DNA of 64,000 nucleotides from contig JAQGBZ010000144.1 in the NCBI GenBank assembly GCA_034687125.1, positions 62,001-126,000 of the forward strand. The letters are read 5' to 3'. The translations under genes were made by a program, and so were the position numbers. Within the stretch, counting starts at the first letter, position 1, and each line of letters begins with the position of its first letter. Origin of the DNA: Neelides folsomi. Its lineage: Eukaryota > Arthropoda > Collembola > Neelipleona > Neelidae. Below the pieces are notes generated by a model. That model ran no database searches, was not told where the DNA came from, and saw only the letters and a list, made by a program, of their open reading frames with translations. This document shows, piece after piece, positions 14,301-29,300 of this stretch.

Positions 14301-17300
14301 GGAAGAACCCATGGAGGAAATCCACTCAGGCGAATATACATCTTCAAATAAGTTATAAAGGGGAGAAAGGAAAATCATTGTTATAAAGATCCCCAGTCTG
14401 AGATTTACCTCCGCTCGGGTGAACATTTGTTATATAAGAACTGAGAGAGCCTCATTGTTCTGAAGACAGAAGACGTCTTAACTCGCCGCATCTTCCCCCT
14501 CACAATTGTGAGATAAACGGAGACGTAAGAAAAGCACGCAGACACCCGACACTTTTCTCACAAACAAGGGGAAAAAGTAATGCGGTTCGTTTTTGACTCC
14601 AAGTGAACCATGTCGCACGAAAAACTCACACGGTGTCAAAGTGCCACTTTTCAAATTGATGGAGCTACGTATCAAATTGGTAATGGAGCTTCAAATTCAA
14701 TTAACTATTTTTCATCAATTCCCATTTTTAATTAATTCAATCAAAAATAAAATTATTATGATCTTAAATAAAATTAAAATTTATAATTATTATGATTTTT
14801 TACTAAAATAAATAATATCGTATCGCCATTTTTAAGTATTTATTCATTAAATTTTGATTTTCCACTATTTATTAGAATGGTTTTATAGTTAAAGAAGGAT
14901 TTTACTCAAAGAATGCTAATTTGATTTAGCTGAGGGCGAATGTAAATAAAGGAAGAAATGTTAAAGTACACAAACAAAGTTTAATTATTTTCAAGACAAT
15001 TAAACAAATAGGGAAAAATTCCTTTCAACTCAACTTTCACCTTTTCCGCCGTGTAATCAGAAGGCAGAAATGGGTATGTTAAGCGAGTGTTTTATGTTGG
15101 GGGAATAGAAAAAGGAAAAGATCTCCTCAGTTCCGCCGTCCGCATTCATTGAGGTGATAAAAGTCTTTTTGAGGTATAAACGATCATAAATTGTCGCGTT
15201 GTTGGCTCCTTCGACCTCGTGCGTCCTTTTTATAACTTCCAAATATCACACTATTCGCTACCCTGAGAGTTATAATAGTGATAGTCCGGCGGAAAGGGAA
15301 GGAAAATAACCACAAGATTTGTGCGCCTCTTCCGTGTCCAAAATCATTTTCAATCTTGCTTTTTTCAATGATAAATTTCAGGGACCCATTAAAGATACAA
15401 CACAATTTATGTATACTAATATTTAGTATGCCCTATATGCATATTAAAAGTATTCTAAATGTAAGTCCATTAAATGTAGCATATGGGTTCTATAATATCT
15501 TATACTAGAAAGGTGCGACCAAAATGTCCGACAGTAATATTCGATTTTTTAAAAAACTATTAACATTTTTTCCAAGAATAATGTATCAAATTGAAGCTTA
15601 ATATATGACGATTAAAACACCAAATCTATTATTAGAAAATTCCTTCTTGGTGCTTGACACTCCTTAAGACGCGGGACCCACTTGTCAATCGCAGAACGAA
15701 TTTGAACGATTGGATATTTCTTCCATGCTTTCTTCAAATCTTTTTTGAGGCTTACCAGATTTGCATAACGCTTTGAACAGGCATCCAGCTCCAACTTACT
15801 CTATATATCGTAGTCCAATGGGTTCAAATCTGGAGACGTCGAGGGCCAATCTCCCTTAGAAATGAAATTGGGAACGTTGTTTTTCAACAATTCCTGAGTC
15901 TGCTTTGCTTGATAGGATGGGGCAGGATCCTGCATGAACTTCCAGTTTTTATCTTCAAAAAGGTCTTTGTTGAGTGGAAGAACAATCGGCTCAGGATATC
16001 GGGCTGGTAATTCGTTGCACGAAGCTTCACACCCTGCTCGACAAAGGGAAGTTTGGTTTTCCCTCTACAACTTACCCCAACCCAAATCATTACCGACGCT
16101 GGATGATGCTGACGAGTAGCTTTTCTCATTGATTTTGGAATATCCTTGTTAGATTTTGCATAAATTTTATCGTTTTGCTTATTAAAGTGCGCTTCAATTG
16201 TAAAAATCTTTAAAAGCTTGAAAATTTTGAATTGAAGTTTGAATTACACCGCGCTTTTGTTTTGTGGTCACCATTTTGATTTCTGGCATTTAATAAAAGT
16301 GGCGTGGGTGGGGGGATGGGCGGCACGCCGTGGCGAGCCTTTCCCATGAAGGGGGCGGCGGGGAGCCTGCGCGAAAGCCAAATAAAGGTAAAAATAGGGC
16401 AAGTCGGACACTTTAGCGGCCTCACCTAGTATCTATTAAATCAATTATCTAACCAATGCTTACATAAGTATAAGGTATTATTTTTATTCCAAAATCGGTA
16501 AAAACTTATTTTATACCGTTTTTGAAATGTGGAACATATAGTAGATATTATATATACAATTTGTATTTATAATGTTTAATTGTTATATTATTTATTTTGG
16601 GAGTGTGTACAGGGTGGGCCTTAGTATCTTTCTTTTTTTTACGATTGTATAATTAAAAAAAGATACTTATGACACCCTGTATATGGGATATACTTAATTG
16701 ACAGAATTTGATACTTCGAATAGCGCGTACGCAGTTATGCTTACACAAGAAGTTAAAGTAAATAAGTTCAGTCTTGGATGTATAAAGAAGATTAAAATAG
16801 AAGTATTGGGGTTCGAATTGATGTTTTTATTTATTGGATGTTGAGGTTCATTGAGTTGTTTCCCCACACAGCGAGCGACGACCAGACGAATGGGGTCAAA
16901 ATTGTTCGGAAGAAAAACGCTCCAATTGACCTCACGACCGATTTGGTCTCCTTGAGCAATTCGGCAGTGAGCCAAAGGCTCAAACTCATCCTGGAAAAAC
17001 TGGAAAACTCAGACGCCGAAATTCCACCACTCATCATTTCTAAGAATATCCAATATGCTCTCGACTTGCTTCAACAAGAAGGGAAGCCGGAAGAGAAAAG
17101 GTGAGCCCTTTTTATTACAATTATTGCAAATTTTAATTTCCGCCAGGTTTTTTCAATTCTGTCCGATTCTGTATTTACTATTTTTTTAAGAATATACTAA
17201 AAGTATATTTATTAATGGAATTAATAACTAACTTACATAATTTCCTTTAAGTAATTTAGTCTATATTATGTATTTGTTTAATATTATCATCATGTGATAA

Positions 17301-20300
17301 ATGATCACATCGTGATGTTTAAAATATTTTGAATTTTAACAAAAGCGTGATTTGATGGATGTGAAAAGATTAACTTTTAGGCAATATTATTTATGCAGTA
17401 ACTTTTCAATCTTTTCAATCTCTTATTCTTAACACTTCTTTGAATTCTCTTTAATATAACAAATATGTGTATTGTATATACATTAAATATTTATAACTAT
17501 TTGTTTAATTTTATTACACTTCCAAATTTATTAACTAAATTAACTAATTAAAAAAACCAAGACAGGCATATCTGAACAAATCATGAACATTTCCAATTAC
17601 ATATTACCTAAATTCCCCGAATTTAATCCCAGTAATTAAATTCATTATGGAAAAATATATTGTTTGTGTTGGTTTGTGCGATCCAGCAGCCCTACTAATG
17701 AATCGGAGGAAATTGTTGGCTCTGAGATCCAGGATGAGATACTCAGGTTCATTAATTAATCAACTTACTCTTTTAAATCATCACCCTATATGTAACATAA
17801 AACACCTTTTAACTTTTACACCTTTAACAAATTAGAAATTAACCCTTGCTTGGGCTATAATACGCACTTTCATTTGTCCTGTACAAATTTTATCTTTTTT
17901 TGTTATACAAAAACTCATACAGAAAACTTGTGAAAAGTGTAGCAATTAGATCAAAACAAATCTGACTTTAAAATGCATTATTAACTTACATTAAGTATAA
18001 TCAACCTTAACCATTAACCACTTATTGACCATTAACAAATTGGTCGTCAAAATAATTTTTCTGAACTTATTTTGAATCTACAAATGAATACATGCTTATT
18101 TATTTAATCATATACTTTAAAAAACTTTATCCAATATTGCTTAGACCTATTCGTTCCGAATTTCCTCAATTTAAGATAATTTTAAACGCATGATTTTGAC
18201 ATTTAAATTTTTACGATAATCTTTTTCATTTTGAACCGTTATACTCTTATATGGTGCATACCTATAATATATAACATATATGGAAATATGATACGTAGAT
18301 TTACGAACCTATACGTTAGTATGTAAGTAATATAAAAGTTATTGTATTATACTGTATTCATAAAAAACAATCATTTTAGAGGCTTTATTTATTGGGTTGT
18401 TTTATTGGAGATTTGAGAATAATGGGAAGTTTCAGAGTTATGAAATATTCACCGAAGGTTTTTAACCCGCCTACATCTCCATTTTCCGTTTATTCGAGGT
18501 TTAGCTCGTTCAAGTCCAATTTGACATTGAGTGACTGAGTGAGATTGATTCATTGATTCTGGGAGGAAATAGGTAGAAGTGAAGTCCAAAAACCTGTCGT
18601 TTGTCCTGGAATGACCCAAGTTGCGTGGAAAAGAGCTGGAAATGTCGAATCTCCTTAGGTTCCTTCATTAAAGACATTTAAACCCATTGGAATGGCACGG
18701 GAATAACATTTAACCAAAATGACACAAGACACTCAACCCGAATAAACTTTATCGTTTCCTCAAGACTCATCCGTGCAAATAGGACTTTTGTTTGCACAAC
18801 AAGCCTACATTATATTAACAACAACTATTTGTATTCCTTTTATATATTTAATTAATATTTACAATTTAACTTAAATAATATATACAATCAGGGCTTTAAT
18901 CATAGGCGGATTAGATTAGGTTAGCGCCTCAAGATAAAGGGAGCCTCAAAAAATTGTCCTCTACACTAAATAAAATGACTTAAAATCTTGTCATATACTA
19001 TAGATAAAATCCGGATTTTTATAGGAATTAAATTAAAAATACATACGTCAAAGCCCTACATAATATTTAATTTATTAGTTAGGTATATAACATATTTCTT
19101 GTGGCTAATATTCAGATCCCCGATAGAGATTTTTGTCAAAATTACCCTGGAAATTTGCGGGACACAAAGGTTTTATTTTAATACAGATTTTTCATTTTTA
19201 GTCTTAATCTATAAAAAAATCCTAATCTAATAAAAATCTAGTAAAAAATTTAAGTAGAGTAGATTTTCAAAAAAATTATCGGGAATTTTTATCGTTGTTT
19301 TAAAAAATATTATCATGGTCTTAAGGTCCCGTTATTTTTATCCGGGTTTTTTAAAAATTTTCTCGGGACCTAAAGGACTTGTTAGAGATTTACCATTCGG
19401 ATTTTTAAAAATTTTCTCGGGACCTAAAGGTCGCGTTAAAGATTTTGATCCCTAGTTTTAAAAATTTTCTCGGGACATAAAGGTCGTTCCGATAGCAGAT
19501 TTTTGTTTGAATTTTAAAAAAATCTGGGATACATATTTGGCTATTCATTATGCAAAATAAAAGATAAATTTGATATAAACTAATACATGAAACTATATTA
19601 AAAAAACCTTATATAACTTAAATAGGTACATTAAATTTGGGGGCCTCAAAATTCTCTTTGCCTAGGGCCTCAAAATTTTTAACAAGTTATAAGGCCGGCC
19701 CTGTATACAATATGTACAATACTAGATACTTGGTACTATAGATTGGAAATAACCGAGTGTTTGTTCGATAAAATATGTAAATACAAAATAATTCACATTT
19801 TCACAATGAAACCAGTAAATGTATTTTTTAATGCATCACTATCATCATTATTTAATAGATATAAAAGTAGGAACATCCAAAAGAAATTTTTTATTGAATT
19901 CAACAAAAGGAAATGATAAGGTTATTCGTATTATTGTGTTACATTTTTTATAAGGATCTTACCTAAAATATGTAGTAATACATAGTTGAATACTTGCCCA
20001 GGTATATGGTATAATTAAACATATTACATAGGTACTTTTTATAACATACATATTTCTTGGTACGAAATGTACAGGTTGGGCCATATATACAATGTACATC
20101 TAAAGCGGGGAGGATAATATTTAGAGAACAATTTAAAAATTTAAGACTATCATTATTCCCATGCAATGATGTTTGTCAATCTTTGTTGTCCGAAAGGAGG
20201 ACACTTGGGTAAACATGTCAAGTTGAAAGCTCTGAGGGTCGAAATAATTATGTGGCTCTATTAAATTCCTATTATGATATAATAGGTGTTTATAAATTAA

Positions 20301-23300
20301 CAATTTATACAATCTTTACATGAAAAGTTCTTACTCTAATTCTCAATCTCAATACTCTCAATACTTACCGAAATATTCTTCCTATTTACAATGACAATTT
20401 GTGGGAGTGGGATGGCAAAAAATCTATTGTAAAGATTTTGATAAGAAAATAAACATGTTTATCAAAGGAAAATAAGTACAATAAATATGTACAGTATGAT
20501 ATAATGAACAATAATAATAATATGTCAATTTTTTTAGATTATATACATTAAAACTAAATTAAAATATACTCTACTACATATTCAAAGAAAATTACATTTA
20601 ATTCATTTCTTTTACTCTTATTATTAAAATTAAATTTATTAATTTTTCAAATCATTTTCAATATCCCTATGTTTACTTATTAAGTGGAAACATTGTATAC
20701 TACCTACTTAAATATTTTTAAAATATTTTAGAAATTTATTTAGCACAATAGATTAAGATTATTATGATTTTTATGTTAAAATCAGAATTTTTAAATCCAA
20801 AATAATTATAAAATTTTAAATACAATTGGATGTATATATATATACAATATGATTATATGGCTGTGTAAACCATAAGCAAAGGTTTTTATGTCATAAAGAG
20901 TTGAAAGTTGTTGACACTTCTTTGTGTGGTAAATGAGTTTCTGTGTAAGAAAGTGTCGAGGTAAATTATTGCTCTGAGGTTCCTCCCGACGTCCTGAGCG
21001 TGTGTTTTTGGGTCGCGATAAAAGAAAATATTTTCTCTCTTATTATTTTGACTATTCATTGATTTCTGTCAAAAAGTCTGCATTGCATCAAGTATATTAT
21101 TACACCTGGACGAAACCACTTACCCACACACACTACACACAATTTCCAAATGCTCGCTCCAATATTAAAACCCAGAGCTGGAATGAATAAAATTCTGAAC
21201 AGAAGAAGCGAGTCCAATATGCAAAGAAGTGAATTCGGAATAAAATCGGAAGAAACAATTCGGATTAAATGCCTCAATTCGCCGAAATTGAGCAAATATA
21301 GGAAAGTTCGGTTTATTAGTATTCGGTTTATAAAGCCTTCTCATAGTTATTCAATTGGTCCGATTAATCTTCTATTTAAGATTTCACATTTTCTATTTTC
21401 ATCCCTTTCGCGTCAATTGTAGAATTTAGATATTTTAATTCCTCTCCGTTTATACTTAATACATATTAGTATATAATATGTGGAGATGAAGTCTGCTGTG
21501 GCGGTGACGAATGATGGAGAGAAAATCAGATTTAAATCATTTTCCATTCACATGCGATTCCAATTTCCTCACTTTTGAGGTAAAAATATGGAGGTAAAAT
21601 AAACATGAAAATGGGAAAATGTTGAAGGGTTTTTATTGATTTCACAACAACGTATTTTTATATAAAACTTATAAAAACTTTTAGTTTTTAACAAAACAAT
21701 TTTTATATGTATTATATACATATTTTTCTAAATAAAAAAATTTTCTTTTATAAATGTTTTTTGTAAAGTTTAAAATTTCTTTAACAAATAGAATCATAAA
21801 TTAAATATAAACTCATTACGATCGTATTTTTCTAATTAGAAAATTATACTTTTAAAATTATACAGATTTATATAATAATAATTTTTATGGTTAGTGTGAT
21901 TTTTTAATTTTTTATTTAAACATTCTCAAAATATTATTTGAAAGATTTATCATTTCCGCTTTAGGTAAAATCTATTTGAGGAGTGAGCAAGTCTTTTGTT
22001 AAAGGGTATTGTAAAGGAAGTAGTTCAAATGGCGGTTATTATTCAAAACTAACGTTTTCCACCGGTTTAACACCGTGTCTGCCCTTGGATTCGACATGCC
22101 TACATAACTTATATTTAATTGAGCGAAAAGTTGTTTTCATATTTTTCCATTTTCCACTATTTCCCTGCAAATGATACAATCAATTTATGAAGTAATAAAT
22201 GTATTTGTTCAACTGAAAGGCTTTAATGGCTTGAAGTTGAAATATCGACTTGGCTCAATTTAAGTAAAGAAATACATATTCTACATATCTAGACTAACAT
22301 AGATTATTACAAGTCTAGATTTAGAGTATAATTTAGAATATAATGAAAATTTAGAACATTTTTATAGGTGGTACATTTTTATATATTACAACAAAGGTCA
22401 CACCTAATTATTCATTGTATTTATTATTAAATAAATTGAACAATTAAAAATAATTAATATGCTAATACCTACTTTTAAATATAATTTTACGGATTTTTCG
22501 CTTTCTTTCAAAATACTTATCTGCAATGAATTGCAATTCAGCCAATATGAGTTCAAAATTATTATTTTCATCGTGAATAGAAATTCAATTTAGCAATTAA
22601 TTTAATTTCAAAGTCGACTTTATTCTTTGTGCAGTCCTTTCTCAGTGTCAGTTACAATTGAAAAAAAGTCTTACGGTTGACAAGGTCTATTTTCCTTAGA
22701 GGGTAGTTTTAAACTTTCTAAACTTTTAAGCACTGCGTAAAGGGACTGGGCTATACCGTATGCAATTTCAAATACGCTTAGATTACATGAATAAGACATT
22801 GACGTCTCAACAACTCCAAAGACGTTGAAGGCACTGAAGAAGCTCAAGCTTCGAGAAAGAAAGTAGACTCCTATCGTAAAGTAGAAGGGGGAAGTTTACA
22901 ACAATTTAAATGGGAATGATGCATACGGAGATACCCATGTTCGTAATAGGGAAAAAAGAAAGAATACTGCTTTTACCAATAGATAGTTGAATAGTTGAAT
23001 ACTATAGTACATATGGTATACATAGAGGTAAGAAATATAAGAAATACTTAGAAAGTACCATACATACTTATGTATATGGTATACTTACATATATAGGTGG
23101 AATTACAAAGGTAATAATAAGAAATTGGAAAGTTATTGGGAAGATAGATAGCGAATGTTGAACTTGGTTTCATTACGAAAGTGTCGTATTTGGCGAAATT
23201 CAAATGAGCTCCACTTTAACGGATTCCAATGAGTGGGCTTAAAGGGCCCCATCTTCTTTTATCTCCTCCAAGTCCTCTTGAAAGTTTAATTTTCCCACGA

Positions 23301-26300
23301 GGTCCGACGGGGTCCTTGAATGAACTCATTGTCATATCACTTTTTTAATCATAGTTCTATGCTCTATAAACCACTAACTACTCACTCAGTATTTAGTATA
23401 TTATATAACTAGTAACTTATACTATATACATAAACCTAAAGAAAGTGAAATACCCAATATCCGGAATCCGGTAGGACTTAAACCATGAGGCTTTGATCAT
23501 AAGTATTTATATGTTTAGTGCCCACTCCAATAGATAGGACTTTAACTCTAAGGACTCTCTGGATAGGAATTTTATCAATAGGATCAGGTTCTTATCATTG
23601 TAATTGACCATAGGACTTTAATTTAACCATAGTACTTTAACCATAGTACTTTAACTATACTTTTAGTTAAACCTTTGGATGGGACTCTTTGGGCTCACTC
23701 CCACTTCCTAATCGGTTTCCCTTTCTCCCTCATCTCTTCATTAATTCAGGACTGAAGTTTTCCCTGCATATTTGAAGGCCTCTCAATGTCTCTCAGCCTC
23801 ACCCTTCAACCAAACAAATAATAATGAGACTTCACCTTCAAACTTATTCTCAAATAGGTTTTACTTATAGGTACATTCGACCTAATGCTCTAAAACTAAT
23901 ACTCTAAAACTACAGATAATACTAATACTATGCTAATGCTATTATACTAAACCAGATATTATGACATGAGATACATACAGGTAGAGTGTTATAGGAGAAC
24001 TATAGTTTTTAAACAGGGAAGTGTTGTAATCTTTGCACGGGTGGGAAATCCTTTATTATGGATAAGGGAAAGTGGGAGAAAGTGGGAAAGTTTATTTTGC
24101 AATTATTCCGCGCAGTTCATCCCTCAGATTCTCATGCTTAGGTCACTAATTACACAAACTATCTGCTTGAACTCCATTCAAACTTGGGAAACTTGAAAGC
24201 TTTAAATTTCTAATCAACTTCTGCTTCTCCTTGTCACGTGCTGAATGAATTACCCGCTCTCATTATTTTATTTTAATCAGACTTTACCTGTATTAAAAAT
24301 TCCTTTTAGGACCAATTTTCTGTGCAAAATTACAAAGTAAAAATAATATATCAAGGTCTGTATAAACTGTAATAATAGTATTATCTCTAGGCTCCATTTA
24401 GACAATGAATGTAAATTATTTGCAAAGTAGATAAATGAATTAACATATTTGTATATATATATTAAAACAAATGCAAAAGTGCAATAATGAATTTAAACTT
24501 CATTATAAGAAATGATTTAACTTGGTATACCAAACCAAGTATCAACATGTAAATAATTAAAAAAATTCCAAATTAAAAATTAAATTAAAAGTTAAATGCT
24601 AAATTTAAATATCGATTAAATATCGATAATAATAGTTATAATAATGTTAAATATTTATTAAACTTGACAGTTTAATCGTATCCCTTCCTTGCTGAAAGTC
24701 ACTTACCTATTTAAATGAATGAATTATAATTAAATGTTATGACTGCCTATAGCTGATCTTGAAAAGAAATCTCTGATCTTAAACCTGCCGATGTTCTGTA
24801 TATATATCCCATTACAATTATAATTTCATGATTGGGTTTTAATTGAGTTTCAATTGGCCTTTAGTAGCCCAGTGGCTGGGAACGAAGAGGGCAACGAATT
24901 GTCTCAAGTCGACGAAGAAGTTATTCCAGAAGAAGTCCGCCAATGGCTCGCCTCCACATTTACCAAAAATGTCCCGGCAAAGACGCGGACGGAGGGCAGG
25001 CCACGATTCCGGTCAGTGGCCAATGCCATACGCGTTGGACTCTTCGTGGACAGATTTTACCGCCAACAGAGCTCCACAACGATGGAAATTCCTTCCGATG
25101 TTGGTGCATTGTTGAAGGTAAAATTTTATGAAAAATTCGGTTTTACCTTAAAACCAAAATTTTAATTTAATTAATGGAGGCAATAATTGCCAAAATACTT
25201 AAATATTAAAAAACTCACTCAAAGTCAGTACAAACTTATTCCATAGCAATTAGACATTGAATTTGAAATCATGCTAAAATTAGTTTTTACATTAATTCAA
25301 AAATAGCCTAAATTTAATTCACAAAAATATTTTTGTGAATTAAAAAAAATTTAAATTTTGGTAATAAATCTATAAACAATGGACATTTTTATTGGTTTTT
25401 GAAAGGGAAGATAGGAAAAAGGATGTTGATGGGGAATATCGATTAATAAAAGAGATACGCTGAGAGGTTTAATGAAGAAAGTTAAGTCATTTAATGCGTG
25501 TGGGGGTTCGGAAGGAAAGTCTTGAGCTTGTAATTCCCTCAACTCATTTCACTCGCTTCCTTCCTCACCAAATTGCAAAGGTTCGAGAGGCGTCGATTTA
25601 CTTTTCCTCCTTTAGGGCTTTGAGTACATACGAGCTCGTATATATTTCGAGCATACGAGACATAGGAGCTCGTACCAGCCGAAGGAGGAAAGAAGACGTG
25701 TGGGAGTTTTTATTCTTCTTATATTGACACCCTGCCCTGGTCCATGGGAATCCATGCGATGGAATTCTCATTTCCTCTTCTCTGCCGGAAACAACGCCAA
25801 TAACTTCATCTACGAGGTCGAACAAATAAGGTTCCATATGCTAGCTTTATTCAATTGAATGATAGTAAATAGGTATATGGAAATGTACTTATAGGTTTTT
25901 GATATATTTGAAGTACAGTGTATGTTTGTATGTTACAAAATTTTGAGTGCCATAAATATCATTTACTGTGATATCATATATGTAATTATTTAATATATTA
26001 ATTAATTATTAAATACATCTGTGGAATTTAAATCAAGTGAACTTAATTTTTGTGCAGGAAATCAACAACTGGCAGTTTGACATTTTCACACTCCATGAGA
26101 AGTCGGGGAATCGGAGTTTACGGTATGTGGCAAAGGACCTTTTTTCCCGCTACGGCCTTCTCTCAAAATTCCGCATCAATCTCGACCGGTTGGACAATTT
26201 CCTCGCAGCAGTGGAGACTGGATACACAAGACTTACGAATCCATACCACAACGATATACACGCTTCGGACGTGACTCAAACCCTCCATTTCTTCATCAGC

Positions 26301-29300
26301 TCATCCGGAATCGTCGTAAGTTTCCCACCTTCATTTAACTTAACCTCATAAATTGGAATTCATTCTTTTCATTTTCACAAAAAAATGTTTATTTGAACTA
26401 CCAAATAAATATTTGCTGAACCATAATTTGCTCAGCACTTTTTATTAAATGAGAGATTGTTCTTTGATCTAATTGCAAAAATACTCCCAAAGTGCAAGCG
26501 CAAGTACAAGTACAAATACATGTACTTTAAAACAAGATGGTCCTTAGTCCTTAGGTATTGCAAGGGTTAATTAATTGATTTAAGCGCCTTTAGCTCCGCG
26601 TTGAATGAATTGGGTATAGGACTCATAAAGCTTCGTAGTGTTACAAATTGTTAAATATTCACTTAATATTTAAGTTACGATCATTTATTTAGAAAGTCTT
26701 ACTCAGGGTATTCTCGAGTGGGATTAAAAATTAAATAAATTTATTTTTTCCCAAGTGGGTGATTATATTGGTTTAGAGTGGCAAGTGGTGATTTATGAGT
26801 GTATGAGGAACTTATTGGTTCATCCCGGGCCGCAGTGTTGTCTTCAAATAGTAAAGTTAAATAGTAATTTATTAAAGATTTTTTCCTGATTAAATCAAAG
26901 GGAGGATTGATGTTGATAGAAAAGTTAAACCGTGTAATAAATTCCCTTCGGGGTTCTCCCAGGGATTGGAAAAGAACTAACTACGGCCCCTGCATTAAAT
27001 TTTGGTTTGGGTGAAAGTCAGAAGCTCCTTATTTATTTACTTCCTCTCTTAATCTTCCTCCATTCCCTCCAGGGCCCGGGAGGGAGGGAAGTAAATATTT
27101 TAAAAATTAATTTTTATTCTCCACATCGGAATACCTTGACTTGGGCCATGGGATTTACCCGCTTTTTCCCTTACAGAATCTCCTCACTGACCTCGAAATA
27201 TTTTCCCTGCTCTTCGCAGCCCTCATCCACGATTTTGAGCACACGGGGCGGACGAACAACTTTCATATCAACACGGCCACAGACCTCTCTCTTATTTATA
27301 ACGATCGATCCGTGCTCGAGAACCATCATGTCAGTGCGGCCTTTAGGTAAGATGAGAAAAAAAAATCTATAACTTTAAGGAACATTAATAAATATATTTA
27401 GGTTTTTGACCCATCACCCATCCCTTCTTATTTGAATATCCCCACCTTCTTTTATACTAAATCCTGAAGTTAGTTTACATGTCCATTAGTCAAATTAGAG
27501 GTTTCAGAAAACAAGAAATAAATTTTGAGTATTTCTGTAAGGAAATAATATTTTTTAGAAAGCTTTTATATTCATTTTTAAAATTTTTAACATTCTAATA
27601 TGTTAATTTTTTACTTTACGATTAGGTATGGAATATGTACAGATATATAATAAATATGAATATGTATATTGTAAGTGTTAAATATTTATGAACTATCCTG
27701 TTATATAAATTATATATGTAATATATGTATATTTTACATAAATAGTATTGTAAATTACGAGTATATTAAGAAAAAAGTGGTTGGAAAAGGGGAAATTAGT
27801 AATTCAGGGAGTCTCATTTTGAATTTTTCATCTGATCACTTCTACTTATCGTTGAGAATATAGAAGGGAAAATAATGGAATTGTTTTCTCCAGACTCTTA
27901 CGTGACGATGACAAGAACATATTGAGCGGACTGAAGAGCGAGGAATATCGGGAATTTCGGAATCTCGTTATTGAAATGGTCCTATCCACTGACATGTCTA
28001 GCCATTTCACCCAACTTAAGACTGTGAAGGCGATCCTTAACGGGGATAGGTAACGTTCAAATAAATGTTAAAATTCCCTCCACTTTGATATACCTCTATT
28101 GTATACATAATATATGTATATGTGCCTATGTATTGTATGGAGTATTTTTATCATTAATCATTAATCATTACGATACGCGAACCATTTCATTTTCCTTTCT
28201 TAATAAAAAGCACTGTATTATTAAATAATTAAATAGGCAGAGTAGAAACATCTCGTGGTAAATGGACTTTAGCGTTTTTAGTCCGCATATCTTCTTTCTC
28301 CATAAGGATCATTATAGTTGTCTTTTTAAAATGATGATCGCTGGCTAGTTGGCTATGCCTATACCTTAGGGTGAATATTAACTTTGTTTTAGAGGTTCCT
28401 GGTATACTTACATGTATACTATACTTGTATGTAATTGTATGTTATATGAATGTAAATAATGAATGGTATTATATTTTAAAACAAAAGGAAGCTGCTTGGA
28501 ATGAATTGGAAAGAGACGTAAAAAAGTAAAAGCCTCTTTGTAGTTCCATTTGTGTTTTGGAAGGTAAATTGAACGTGATGATATGTCGATTAAGTAATGT
28601 AAAAACTTAAATAAATAACTTGTTATCTTCCGGCCGTTCCTTCATCTCCAGCTTAAAATAAAACAAAAATGTCGTTCCGGTTATTAAACCTTCACAATGG
28701 AATTTTCACTTTTGACTCGCCCCACTTTGAGAAAAAAGGAAAAAGTTTTAAAATCGTTCCAACTTCAACCAAACAGAAACCTTATAAAACTTACCGCTCT
28801 TCAACTTTTTCATAAAAAATACTTTTCCTTCGTTTTGAGTACAAAAGTTACAAAAACATGAAGAAAACACAAAATAATTTTATGTATGGTAGATACCATA
28901 ACGCATAACAATGGTATGTACAGGTTGGGCCATAAGTCGCTTTCTTTTTTATACAATTGTTTATTAAAAAAAGAAAGCAACTTATGTCCCACCCTGTACA
29001 GATGTACCTACATTTGTACATGATTATAAAATTGAAAGTTTCATTTTGAGTTTGTACTTTTGCAGGAGTATCAACAGAACGGGTGCCGTGATGAATCTTT
29101 TGCTCCATTGTGCTGACATCAGCCATCCTGGGAAACCTTGGAAGCTTCACAAGAAGTTCGCTGACCTTATCATCCAAGAGTTTTTCCTCCAAGGGGACGA
29201 AGAGTGTCGACTCGGCCTGCCCTTTTCGCCCCTCTGCGACCGCAAAAGCGTTCTGGTCCCGGAGTCCCAAATCAGCTTCATCGAGTTCATCGTCGAGCCG

